NCBI GenBank assembly: GCA_030765045.1
Contig: CM060963.1
Location: forward strand, 121,036,735 to 121,100,734
Direction of reading: 5' to 3'
DNA length: 64,000 nt
Source of the DNA: Tenodera sinensis
Taxonomy: Eukaryota; Arthropoda; Insecta; Mantodea; Mantidae
The translations under genes and the position numbers were made by a program. The stretch's first letter is position 1; each line of letters begins with the position of its first letter. Under the pieces are notes generated by a model. The model was given only the letters and a program-made list of their open reading frames with translations, made no database searches and was not told the origin of the DNA. This document shows, one piece after another, positions 22,001 to 32,447 of this stretch.

Positions 22001-23337
22001 CTAGAAATTAAATGGGCCAAGCAGATGATATTGTCTGTAATGATTAATAAATAGGCGAGATTTCAATATCAGCTGTTTGCAGCTACCGTCAACTTATCAT
22101 TAAAAACATGGCTCTTTTCAGCAACTTTGTACACCTATGGAACACATTTGCAATCACTTCTTTTTCGTGTTCCAAAGTTCCCAAGCAAAAATTTCCAAGT
22201 GTTTTCTTTGAGTTAAGGAAAATCGCTATATTTGACATTTGAGTATTTTATTTCGCAGAGAAATCATCTTGTGTTTTTTCACATCTCCGTAAGATGACAC
22301 AAATTGTAGCTCACACCTGTGTAATATTCATTGTATGCTTTTCTCTGGTCCTAGTTTCCTAACTAGGAAACCAGGTTTCTTGTTTTTAACCAATAGCTAT
22401 CCATTTTTTATTTTGCACAAAATGCCTTTTATCTAATTTTTCATCACTATGTTCCCTCATTGCACTTGAGTACACAGCTTGCACCATTATCCACTATGAT
22501 TGAACTTCCAGTATTATAATTTGAAATGCAGTCATGGTTTGCTGTGTTTTATTTTCTTGGATGCTGGAGACCATGAGAGATAGTTACTTTTTGACTCCTC
22601 GCATTTCCTAACTTGAAAAACCATGTGCACACTATACAATACACTAAAAGATTCAGTAAGTCACTAAGCACCTACCACTGTGACGAACTGAACAATACCT
22701 ACACACACAGAAGAGATCCACTCACATCCAAAGAGTACCATTTTCAGTTTTTTGTCAGATCATATGCATGTGCTACGGTATTCATAAATAATAATGGTAA
22801 ACAGGAAACTTGCTGAGAAGATAGATAGCAAAGTTAAGTAGTAGTAGTAGTTGTTATGGGTTTATTTTTTATGCTTGCAAAGAGGTTGCAATGGGTTCTA
22901 ACGTTACTATAATCTTTTTAAATGGAAGCCAACTGAATATGAATAAAACCAATCAGTAATTAATTATAAAATCACATTTCTTACTCTTTAATGGGGAAAT
23001 TTTGTGGATTTTAAATTCTGTGGTCAGAAAATGTTATGCGGAATACGTCCCCCAGCATTCTCCCAGAAAAATAGCATTGATCCTACTGTTGTTGTTTGTT
23101 TTTTTTGTTTTTTTGAGACATCAAAGAATCCCAGGCATCTTTCCTCAACTCTGTCCTGTATAGTTTATCAGAATATAATACTCAACTGAGCTCTGTTCAA
23201 GGTGTCAGTTGTGACATCTGCTTGAACAGAAATAAATTCTACTCCATTTAATTCACTCCTTATTCTTTCCCTTAGCACATCAGCTATGCAATCTGCTCGC
23301 CTCTGCAGAATGGTGCTAGCGTGTCTCCCTCACGTCT
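22001..23337. other. unassigned sequence
   Basis: About 1.3 kb with no recognisable gene or element. Confidence 0.45.
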
Positions 23338-24047
23338 AAGGGACACTGGGAAGTGAAATTTTGGTCAAAATTGTCAAAAAGTTGAAAATTGTTTTTTTAC
23401 CTTAAAATGTTCCTGGAACTCCCGTGTATTTGGATCAGCTAACATTTTACATATCCCCACTCCATGTGGTCCTTACAGCTCTTTCAAATAGTGCTCTTCC
23501 CTTAACGTACACAGCATGTTCCTGTATAAAAGCCTGTTTTTCTCAAAACTACATTTCTGCAAATTCCAAAAGAAGGTCGCACCTGAGTTTTCCTTCAAAT
23601 TCAATGAAAATTTCCAAAAGTATTCATAAATAGCAGCTAAACAAAACTATGATTCAATATTGATGATATCATTAACATGAATTCCAAAAACATCTTTTGT
23701 ATGAAAAAATCAACAATTTTTAAGATTAGATTTTCTTTGTTACTAAAAAAACTATGTATAGCATAATCAGCAAGTGTATTTGAAATATCTCTTCATACAA
23801 TTGTTACGCATGTTTTAGAGTACCAGTTCTGACAATATAAACCAATTTTGGAAAGTCAATAGACGCAAGTCACATTTTGAAAATGTGCCTATTAAATTCA
23901 TAAAATAATTTATATATCATAAACGAACTATCCAATTTTAATGAAATTTGGTGTACATCCTATTCTCATATAAATACAATCACTGTAAAAATTTCAGAAA
24001 AATCTATCAAGAAATGTGGAACTTTCAAATTTCACTCCCAGTGCCCC
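23338..24047. mobile_element. possible inverted-repeat element, ~710 bp
   Basis: The left GGGACACTGGGAAGTGAAAT (near 23339) and the right end read inward, GGGGCACTGGGAGTGAAATT, match apart from a single-base gap and one substitution. The interior is AT-rich and non-coding. No target duplication was found, so the boundaries and class are uncertain; the CACTGGG ends only loosely resemble Transib. Confidence 0.5.
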
Positions 24048-24289
24048 AGTGATTTATCCAGATAAGGTTTTTCCAAGGTTTTCCCTTATCCTGAGAAGGG
24101 GAATGTCGGGTAACTTAAAGCTCTATGGACCATGGGCTCATTTGAGCATCATTTCACACATTTCATTCATACACCATCTGATACGAAACCATGTGGGGAA
24201 CGTTAACAAAATAAGTTATACTATCTCTGTGGTCATCCTGAATCTTGCTAGAACTAACTCTGCAGTTTTTATTTTCTCTACCATATAAA

Positions 24290-24627
24290 TAGTAGAGATT
24301 ATTAGTTATTTATGCCAACAAACTTACCGCTGGTGTTTTTAAACACACAAGCCATGTGTGGGCAATGTTTGAGAGGTAAAATCAAAATTGAAGAATTCAA
24401 TGCCACAGCTGGGATTTGAACCACAGATCTTCCACTTGCCAGCAGTCACTCCAACCATTAAGCTACTGTGATAACCTGCCAGAATGACATTAGTTCTCCA
24501 ACCGATTCGTTTTTTTTCCAGGTAGAACACATAGGGAGTCTCACATCAAAAGACAAATACCCAAGGGTGACTTACTATCGTTAGTACTTTATGTCCCGGG
24601 ATTAAAGAACCTTTAGATAGTGATTAT
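24290..24627 (-). mobile_element. tRNA-headed SINE (family S2), minus copy
   Basis: Read on the minus strand it contains AGTCACCCTTGGGTATTTGT, GTCATTCTGGCAGGTTATCA, the A-box-like TAGCTTAATGGTTGGAGTGA, the B box TGGTTCAAATCCCAGCTGTG, then GGGCAATGTTTGAG inverted and the tail segment GTGTGTTTAAAAACACCAGC. The same order occurs in the copies at 24.6-25.07 and 63.4-63.94 kb. Confidence 0.75.
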
Positions 24628-24742
24628 TATTTATGTCAACAAACTTACTGCTTGTGTTTTTAAACACACAAGCCATGTGTGGGCAATGTTTGAGGCAGAA
24701 TCGGAACTGAAAAAATTGAATTCCACAGCTGGGATTTGAACC
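24628..24742 (-). mobile_element. S2 SINE, truncated minus copy
   Basis: The 3' half of the S2 unit only, from the GTGTTTTTAAACACACAAGC segment to the B box (GGGATTTGAACC on the plus strand). At 24742 it switches abruptly to plus-oriented S2 sequence. Confidence 0.75.
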
Positions 24743-25068
24743 TTGGGGTATTTGTCCCTGATGTGAGACTCCCTTTGTGGTTTACTGGAAGAAATATGAA
24801 TCAGTTGGAGCATTCAATGTCATTTTGGCAGGTTGTCATAGTAGCTTAATGGTTAGAGCTACTGCAAACCAAGCAGAAGGTCTGTGGTTCAAATCCTAGC
24901 TGTGTGGTCTACTTGAAGAAATCGGATCAGTTGTAGAATTCAATGTCATTTTGGCATGTTGTGACAGTAGCTTAATGGTTATGGTGACCGCACATCCAGC
25001 AGGTCTGTGGTTCAAATCCTAGCTGTGGCATCAAATTTTTCAGTTCCGATTCTACCTCTCAAGCAGAG
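24743..25068 (+). mobile_element. two partial S2 SINE copies in tandem
   Basis: Two plus-oriented copies of the S2 head lie at about 24743-24911 and 24912-25068. Each contains AATTCAATGTCATTTTGGCA or a close variant, GTAGCTTAATGGTTA and TGTGGTTCAAATCCTAGCTG. Together with the preceding minus copies they form an inverted (foldback) arrangement. Confidence 0.75.
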
Positions 25069-25071
25069 ATA

Positions 25072-25159
25072 TTACATTTCACCCAAAATATTTGATACCC
25101 AGATTGCACAGGAAATGCTATTTTGAAGCTCACTGTATAAAAAGAAAAAGACGCAATTT
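25072..25159 (+). repeat. ~850-bp repeat, 5' fragment
   Basis: Diverged left arm of the family (TTTCACCCAAAATATTTGAT, then GATTGCACAGGAAATGC). It lies head-to-tail ahead of the next copy, as in the 12.3-14.0 kb array. Confidence 0.65.
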
Positions 25160-25855
25160 TACTTTCTCTAATACATACTGTAAGCAGGGGAAGTATAGTA
25201 TTCCACCCAAAAATTTGATACCAAGATTTCACCAGAAATACATTTTAAGACACCCTAAATCCAACAAAAGAAGATCTGTGTGCCTCTGAACAGTGTAACT
25301 CAAAAACAAGAATGTCAGTTAAATACCAAACTTGGTATTTAAGCTCAGCATCTTCAAAGGATGTGACATGAAAGGTTGTGAAGAAAATCTCACCATCCCA
25401 GTCTATTCTTCACATGTAACATTTTTATAAATATTTAATTTTTTCAAAAATGGCTAATAATTTTAATTAAAATACCATATATTAGATATTTTTATTCCAA
25501 ATGATACGTACCTATATCCTCAATTTTCTGGGAATATTCTCAGAGGTTCTCATTCAGTGACAAAATCATAAGACAAAATTTTACTGCACAGAAAATGTAG
25601 GTCTTGTTAAAACACACAATTCGTGGCAAAAACTTTTTTGTGGAATGAACCATTTCTGAGATATTTCTTATCATTTGTTTGACCTTTCCAAAACTTGGTT
25701 CTTTTCTCAAATGGGAAGTAATTATTCAGTTTTTATGTCCCGTTCTTGCAAAGAGAGTGGAATTTCAAAGCAATCACATAGCGATTAGCCCATAAAAGGT
25801 TTGACTATCACTTCAACTTATTGCACTCTATATCTACAGTACCTATAAGGAAATA
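25160..25855 (+). repeat. ~850-bp repeat, copy e (split by Tigger)
   Basis: Starts TACTTTCTCTAATACATACT and follows the family order through GAACAGTGTAACTCAAAAAC, CATTTCTGAGATATTTCTTA and ACCTATAAGGAAATA. It stops at the TA where the Tigger element is inserted and resumes at 27464. It is clearly more diverged than copies c, f and h. Confidence 0.85.
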
Positions 25856-26229
25856 CAATAGAGCCTCGATAATCTTAGGTAAGGAGGACTAATAGTACCT
25901 CGGATAATTGAAAATTCAGGTGGACTCTTGTCAAAAATCGAGAGGGTAACTTACGGTAAAGTAGTGAAATGATTGAAAACGTGGTCAAAAATGTGAGAGG
26001 CGTCTAATGTATTATCAAATGAAAAAATGTGTGTATACAAATAAAAATAAAATAAAAATTCAAAATGAAAAAAGACCTCTGTATGGACCCCCATGGACAA
26101 AGAAGATGAGTCATGTCTGGAACGCATACATACATGACAGATACAGTCTGACATACCTACTTGTTGAAAACTGCATATTATTTGGTACTCGTGGAGCTGT
26201 TTTTTACTGTTAAAGTAACTTGAAATTCC

Positions 26230-26430
26230 AAACATAACCTTTTTTTGGTCCACGGATGTACATGATCCAGTCAAAAAAGTTATTTTTTCAAGACGTCCAT
26301 GTGTTTTGCGTTTAAGGCTTCTTTGCTGCAGTTTCACGCAATCATCATAGCAGTAGGTATGTGGAAGTTTCTATCGCTTTGCATCCTTCACTATGGCTGA
26401 TTTTCTTGTTTTCCATTTCAATGTCTTTAG
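26230..26430 (-). pseudogene. Tigger transposase C-terminal fragment
   Basis: Minus-strand codons encode IEMENKKISHSEGCKAIETS and then, after frame breaks, LRETAAKKP and the end KNNFF. This matches the C-terminal tail of Tigger transposases (a SHSEGLKAVE-type helix, then LRR.RD.AAKKR and a terminal S.ITSFF-like segment). The catalytic domain is absent. Confidence 0.65.
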
Positions 26431-26571
26431 TATCACTTTCACATTCTTTCAACATTCACTGCCACTTCCCATTGTTTGTCTGCACTGATCCACTCGGCTA
26501 CATTGTTTTCAGTGAGTGTTCCATCTGCTATCCTTCCACCCCTGCATTCCTTTGTGCACTGTTTCCATTTT

Positions 26572-27385
26572 TACTTTCTCTACTGATAAGTAGAAGTATT
26601 GTATTCCACCCAAAAATTTGATGTCGAGATTTCGCCAGAAATATATGTTTTGAGACACCCTGAATCCAAAAAAGCATTTTTAGAAAAAGGTTCGTTTGTG
26701 TGTCTGTCACTCTGTGGACAGCGTAACTCAAGAACGAGAAGTCGGTCAAAAACCAAAGTTGACATTTAAGTTTAATGTCTTTCAAGCATGCCACACCAAG
26801 ATTTTAAAGAAAATAGCCCCACCCTAAACTCCCTTTACATGGAAAGTTTTTCGAAAATTTTCTTGAAAATGGCTCAAACAATTTTGATTAAAATGTCATA
26901 TGTTTAAGATATTTGTATGATAAATGAAATGCATATTATGTGGTCATATTTACTCTGGATGACTTTTGAATAACTCGTAAACCGTAAGAGATAGACAAAT
27001 TCTTAATATACAAAAAATGTAGATCTCACTAAAACACAATTTATGTCTAAATAAGTTTTTTTGTGGAGTGAACCATTTTGGAGATATTCCTTGTTATTTG
27101 TGTCAGATTCGAAAAACTTGAAACTTTCTGAAATGGAACATCGTTGTTCATTTTTTTATATGTTAAGCGTGCAAAGAGAACGGGATCAAGCTTTAAAAGA
27201 TTTGACTATCGCACAAAGCCTACTGTATTCTACTATTCCTCTTTCACCCACAAGGAAATAAGCAATAAGATAATTTGTTCAAATGCTTATTTCAACTAAC
27301 ACGCAGAAGATATGTGTAAGAGTTTGTAAGAGTCGTTAGTACAAGAGTAGAGAAAGTCATGTGAGTGCAACACATCAGATTTTTA
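26572..27385 (+). repeat. ~850-bp repeat, copy f (inside Tigger)
   Basis: Starts TACTTTCTCTACTGATAAGT and ends GTGCAACACATCAGATTTT. It is nearly full length and close to copies c and h, so it is younger than copy e, which hosts the Tigger. Confidence 0.9.
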
Positions 27386-27463
27386 CATTACATACTTCGC
27401 ACGGCACACTTCATAAATTGGGACCTCGGATAATCGGGGCTCTGTTAACTGCGGCTCTCTGTA

Positions 27464-27580
27464 TGTAACAAGACCATTTCTGCAAACATCTGTCTCGATT
27501 AAGTAGATAGCAAAATACACATTTTAAGAAACATTTTGTACAAGAGTAAATAGAGTCATGTGAGTGCATACAAGTTTTTA
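27464..27580 (+). repeat. ~850-bp repeat, copy e continued
   Basis: Resumes the end module of copy e after the Tigger: TTTGTACAAGAGTAAATAGA then GTCATGTGAGTGCATACAAG. This proves that the Tigger entered a pre-existing repeat copy. Confidence 0.8.
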
Positions 27581-27933
27581 AACAATAAAATGTCGATGTA
27601 GGCGTGTGTCTCTAATTAACATAATTCAAAATGAAAACTTCATTAGATATTAAACTTGGAATTTAAGTTCAGCATCTTCCAAGGATATAACACAAGGATT
27701 TTGAAAAAAATTCCCAATCCCAAACTACCCTTTACAAGGAAATATTTTTTTAAATGTTTGATTTTCTCAAAAATGACTATTTTAACTAAAATGCCATATG
27801 ATTAAAACATTTTCATTACAAATGAAAGGTATATTATGAATTTTCTGGGAATAACCTCAAAAATCCTCTTCTTTCTGAATGACATTTGCATAACTGGTAA
27901 ACTGCAAGAGATAGACAAAGTCTTACTATACAC
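27581..27933 (+). repeat. ~850-bp repeat, copy g (core fragment)
   Basis: Diverged core with AATTTAAGTTCAGCATCTTC, CAAACTACCCTTTACAAGGA and TGCATAACTGGTAAACTGCA. It follows copy e head-to-tail, completing the second array. Confidence 0.75.
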
Positions 27934-29001
27934 CTCGACACAACAGGAACAAGTGATATCATGCAAGAAATCACAAGAATTCCTGCTGCTGAGCTTAGGC
28001 AAGTGAGCGATAACACTTTTACTACTCAGCAAAGCATTTTGGCATATTGACCATGGCTGTCGAGTGCTACGATTGCTTATCTTGTTTATTAGAATGCGAA
28101 CTAATAGTAACTTGGCGTATAGTAGAGATAAAACACAAATATATGATCTTTTGTACCTGCCGATATGAGACGTTGCTGTCCAGAAGATATAATTGCATTT
28201 GAACAGTGTACATACCCTGTCTTGCCGTATTTCTGCAATAAGCTCACGTTAACAGCCATGCTGTTTCACATTCTTTCTGATACGCTTCATGGCTTTGCCA
28301 AGTAGAACTAGATCTGCTGCCTGTTTGAGAGCAGAAGGTCAACATTTCCAGCATCAACAATAAGTTAAGTATTTTAGTGCACCCCTCATTCTTCCCAGCA
28401 ACTCTCAGTTGTCACATGCAGCAGAGAGAGCCTACAGAACAGGTTACCATATGTAATAAAGACCCTATATTAATATAAACATATAAGACCGGCTCCTCCC
28501 CACCAGCTTTAAGTGCCAGTCATTAATCAATTGTGTGTTTCGGACATGAGTAGGAATTCCAGCCTTCCTAAAATCACAAACAACTAATCATATGTTCAAA
28601 TGTATGCATATAACGCAGTTCATTTGATGAACCAGAGTGCAGGCACCATGCATGCCACTCTGGTGGCAAGTTTGATTACTAATTGGTAGACAACAGAAAC
28701 AGCGATGCTAAGATGTCATATCAAACCTAGTGAAAATGCAGATATTTCACAAAGATGCAAAGAGAACAAAAACTGCTATTTTGTTGATGTAATGCCTTCA
28801 AGAATACTCTACCAGATATTGTCTTTTATTCACTTCCCATGAAAAAAATAAATGGAAAGAAGAAAGCTACAGATTCAAGCTAGGTGTTTTTTTCATAATA
28901 CTGAATAGCCTCTGATTCCATAGTGCATGAGGTGCTTGTGGTTAGATAATGGTAAGCCACACACCGAGCAAAATTGTGATTCTTGTTTTTCACCACTACA
29001 G
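27934..29001. other. unassigned sequence
   Basis: About 1.07 kb without a recognisable gene or element. Confidence 0.45.
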
Positions 29002-30112
29002 CAGTGGTTCTCAAACTTTTTAAGTCTGGAACCCACCTTGAAGGATAATTAAACTTCATGCGACCCATAAGTTAAATTAGTACATACTAACCACTCGTGA
29101 AAAAATAAATATAGTATGATTATATGCACTTTAACTAAAAATACCACCATATTCTAATTCAGCAAGTGTTAAAATATTTTTTACTCACCAAACTAATGTG
29201 ATGGATGGGCCTGTTGTGTCCAAATGAGCTGTTGGGTTCAATTGCAGTTAATTTGAGTTGTAAATCAGAGCATACATCAAGTCTATTTTTGTACTTGTTT
29301 TTCACTTCAACTAAAGTGGAAAATCCCTTTTGACACAGATATGAAGTTGCAAACGGCATGAGCAACTTTAATGCCTCATTCGGAAGTTCAGGATATTCGC
29401 GGTTTGTTGATATCCAAAATGTCTGAGTTTCAAAATTGTTTTAATGCCAGAATCACAACTAACATCACATAACTTAGTTCTCTTAGTTTAGTGGCAAATT
29501 TGAACTTTCAGAATCTGAATTTAGGAATGAGTTCCACCTTGAAAGATATTAAACTTCACAAGACCCATAAGTTAAGTCTTTTCACGAACTAATAGGCCTA
29601 TTTATGTCAGAGCTCAAAGTAGGAACACTTGATTCACTATCACTCACTCACACTCACAGAATCTTGGTTCACTTGTGTGTACTTTTCTTTTTAAATGTTC
29701 CTCATTTAAGCCATGCATCCATCGTTAGTTATTAAGACAGAAATACACTTAATTTTGAACAAAGGCTGTCGGGAGACTAAGAATGAATTGGCAGTTTGGC
29801 ACTGCTACTCTACCAGTAAATTTTTATTCCCCATTCAATTTCAAACTGACTAAACTCATTATTGACTTTGTCATAATAAAATTACACTGCGCTACACTCA
29901 TATTTCCCATTGTTGTAGGTGTGCTACGTTACATCTGATTACAGTTCTGTGTTCACTGAAGTCAGAGAAGTTTTGTACTGCCATGTTCACTGCGTAATGG
30001 AGTGTTGACAACTTTTAAAAAATGTTTCTTTTAAATTTAAAATGTTTTGTAGACCTGACGGGTCGTTCTGCGACCCACCAGTGGGTTGGGACCCATAGTT
30101 TGAGAAACGCTA
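29002..30112 (-). mobile_element. Zaphod/ZBED5-type hAT, deletion derivative
   Basis: The left end is CAGTGGTTCTCAAACTTTTT. The right end read inward is TAGCGTTTCTCAAACTATGG and then GGTCCCAACCC. These are the familiar 'CAGYGGTTCTCAAAC' ends of Zaphod-type hATs. A transposase C-terminal fragment lies on the minus strand. The 8-bp flanks (CACTACAG, TGCTAGAG) match poorly, so the duplication is not confirmed. Confidence 0.75.
29159..29365 (-). pseudogene. ZBED5-like hAT transposase C-terminal fragment
   Basis: Contains MPFATSYLCQKGFSTLVEVK and then KNRLDVCSDLQLKLTAIEPN, matching the 'LPF.T.YLCE.GFS.L..IK.K.R.RL.V..DLR..LS.I.P' tail of the ZBED5/GTF2IRD2-type hAT transposases. The catalytic part is deleted from this copy. 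Confidence 0.85.
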
Positions 30113-31850
30113 TGCTAGAGGATAGCAAGCAACAGGCAAAGTAGTGTTTGAAGCAACTGAGAGATGGCAGCACACACTGGTTGCTATGTATTGCACCAAG
30201 AAATAACACCACTTTTGTGCTTTAGTATGATAAATTACATGCCAAATGGCGTCTTGCAAAGAAAACTGAGTTCCGATGGAAATATTTTTGAGCCAATGCT
30301 TTTGATATGTGGATCTGTCAACAAGGAACTAATCAGGCTATTAAACTTTCTGCCGTTAACTGTATAGTCTTGCGGCTCTTCGAAATGCGACTGCCTTTCT
30401 TGAAACCATTCTGCACATTCTGCTCATTTGCAAGAAGTTGCAGAAATTTCAAGTGCCTTAGCCTCATTAATGCATGTTATTTTCAAATATTACTCTCCCT
30501 CATACAAAGGTCTAAAGCTAAGTTCCCGTCATACAATTTGTATAATTTCTTTTAAGAAATTCCATTGTTACATTTACACATTTTTCTGATAACAATGAAT
30601 TATCTACTGATTTTAGCGAATAATTTACATTTTTGCATTCAGACTCCACTTGAGTTTCATTTTCAGCTTCTAACATTTGAATTTAATAGTATGGAATGCT
30701 AAGTCATCTAACTTCCAAGCAGAAGCTGACAGTGTATTTTAAAGTTTTCTAAAGGAACAGGCCTCTAATTTTCTTCCCTTTAGAATAATTTTCCTTTGAA
30801 GCTTTCATGGAACTTGGCATCCCCAGGGTTGTGGTTTTGGAAAGGTACTTGTTTATATAGTACAGAACAGCAGCAACAGGTTTACAAAATTCTGCACGTA
30901 TTGCCACACAAGGGCACATGCTGCTCAAGACATATGACCCCTCCCTCTTTTTGAGACATTTTTAAAATTTAAAATGCTTTCTATTCACACAATAACATGC
31001 AATAAGAATATAAATATCATGAAACTCTCACTTAGGAGGCTGTAGACTGATGTAAATGATCCACTTTCTCAAAAACACATTAATTTCAAAAGCTTAATTT
31101 AGGCCACATGCAAGGCACAGAAGTTAGGGTTGTCCACAGGGGCCAGTAATTTAGACAGGTAATTATTGTAATAGGTAACATCAATCAGAACTAACTTTAA
31201 GCACTGCTACATAGAAGTGTCACAGTGAAAATGAAAGTAATTGTAATAGGGTTATCCAAAGTTCATTTTACTAAAGTTATCTCAAATCTGAACATTTGTC
31301 AATCACTAATAACTAAGCACTGATACTGCTAAACCTAGAACTATCATAGTGAAAATAAGAGTATTTATAATTAGGGTTACCCAAAATTCACATTAAATTT
31401 TTTTTGAATGTCAGTACTTGTCTTATACCTATAGAATAAGAAAAAATAGAAAAGAGTAGTAGAAAAATTCTTTGAGCTACCCCATCCCAGTATTTTTTAG
31501 AATTTGGCCTGTTGTGGTAAATTTCAAAAGAGGGATTAAGACATAATGCCAGTGTATTTTGCACACATAAATTTTGTATCTTTCCTTTTTCGGGGCCTTT
31601 TTGTGATATTTGAACACACATTTTCTAGCAGGCTTAGCTGTTTGGTGTAGCTGTACAGGATTTGGTAAGTGTATTTCTGTCAGTCTATGTAGTTCGTCAC
31701 CAGATACTGATCGTCCAAATGTTTGTTGTTCTTGATGGATGGAACTTCTCAAATATTTCATTGACCAGAGAAAGTTGAAAATTGGCAAAAGTAACATTCT
31801 GTCCAGTATTCACATTGCATAGGGCATGAGAATCTAAAAGGAAGATGTCA
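30113..31850. other. unassigned sequence
   Basis: About 1.7 kb without a recognisable gene or element. The minus-strand frames at 31.4-31.9 kb are low-complexity in part and carry no motif. Confidence 0.45.
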
Positions 31851-31893
31851 AGAAGAAGAAGAAGAAGAAGAAGAAGAAGAGGAAGAGGAAGAA
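31851..31893. repeat. (GAA)n microsatellite
   Basis: Around 14 GAA/GGAA-type units. Confidence 0.9.
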
Positions 31894-32137
31894 AAACTTT
31901 TTGTAACATTTCAATGACTTGCAGAAGCATTCAACAGAACTAATATCACTTCTGTCCACTGCACCTATGTTCTTATTATAGGGCTAGGGAGTTCATGCAT
32001 TTGCATGCTTTTTCATAGGGGTTAAAAATGTATGCTTTTACATTATGCGCACGAATTGTGGAATTTTCAGTTATTTGGACATGATTTTATGATGCATGTA
32101 ACTGCATATTTTCTTGATTTTTGATAAATACATAATA

Positions 32138-32349
32138 TTTCAATGTTATAGCCCCTATATAGCATATTTTAATGCTTTTTATGGGCTTTTATTATTTTTT
32201 TCTATCTGATATTTTTCATATTGGTAGTACTACACATGATGATGCAACTCACGAAGATTTCAATATTATAGCCCCTGTATTGCATATTTTGATGATTTTT
32301 ATGCTTTTTTAAATTTTTTTCATCTGTATGATATTTTTCATATTGGTAG
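32138..32349 (+). repeat. ~90-bp subterminal duplication in hAT-4
   Basis: Copies at 32138-32227 and 32258-32349 share TTATAGCCCCT, GCATATTTT, and TGATATTTTTCATATTGGTAG. They lie near the 5' end of the hAT and probably arose by duplication of subterminal transposase-binding sequence. Confidence 0.85.
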
Positions 32350-32369
32350 CATTTCTGAGACAATGATTC

Positions 32370-32447
32370 TTTCCCATTGGTAGATAGATTTGTGTCCAGT
32401 ACAAAGACAATTTTTGTTAAATCTCCTAAAAGAGTTAAGTTGTTTAA
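32370..32447 (+). pseudogene. hAT-4 transposase, part 5' of piggyBac
   Basis: The plus frame STKTIFVKSPKRVKLF (about 32385-32442) runs into the TTAA at 32444-32447, where the piggyBac is inserted. It resumes at 34886 with STAPNI, then a stop, then LPPAPVLTRWGTWVDAVLYN. This matches the 'KAPSRV.LF....P..PLPP.PV.TRWGTWL.A..Y' block. Confidence 0.8.

Larger units (their letters stand above)
25856..27461 (-). mobile_element. Tigger/pogo-like element in the ~850-bp repeat
   Basis: The left end reads CAATAGAGCCTCGATAATC. The right end, read inward, is CAGAGAGCCGCAGTTAACAG followed by AGCCCCGATTATCCGAGG. TA lies at both flanks (25854-25855 and 27462-27463), the Tc1/mariner/pogo target. The host repeat is continuous across the insertion. 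A Tigger-type C-terminal coding fragment is on the minus strand and a younger repeat copy sits at 26572-27385, so without that the element is only about 0.8 kb, an internally deleted Tigger. Confidence 0.85.

Noticed and set aside
23338..24047. Transib transposon (CACTGGG ends)
   Set aside because: The ends resemble CAC-type heptamers only loosely, no 5-bp GC-rich duplication was found, and there is no transposase.
29002..30120. 8-bp target duplication for the Zaphod-type hAT
   Set aside because: The flanks CACTACAG and TGCTAGAG match at only five of eight positions.
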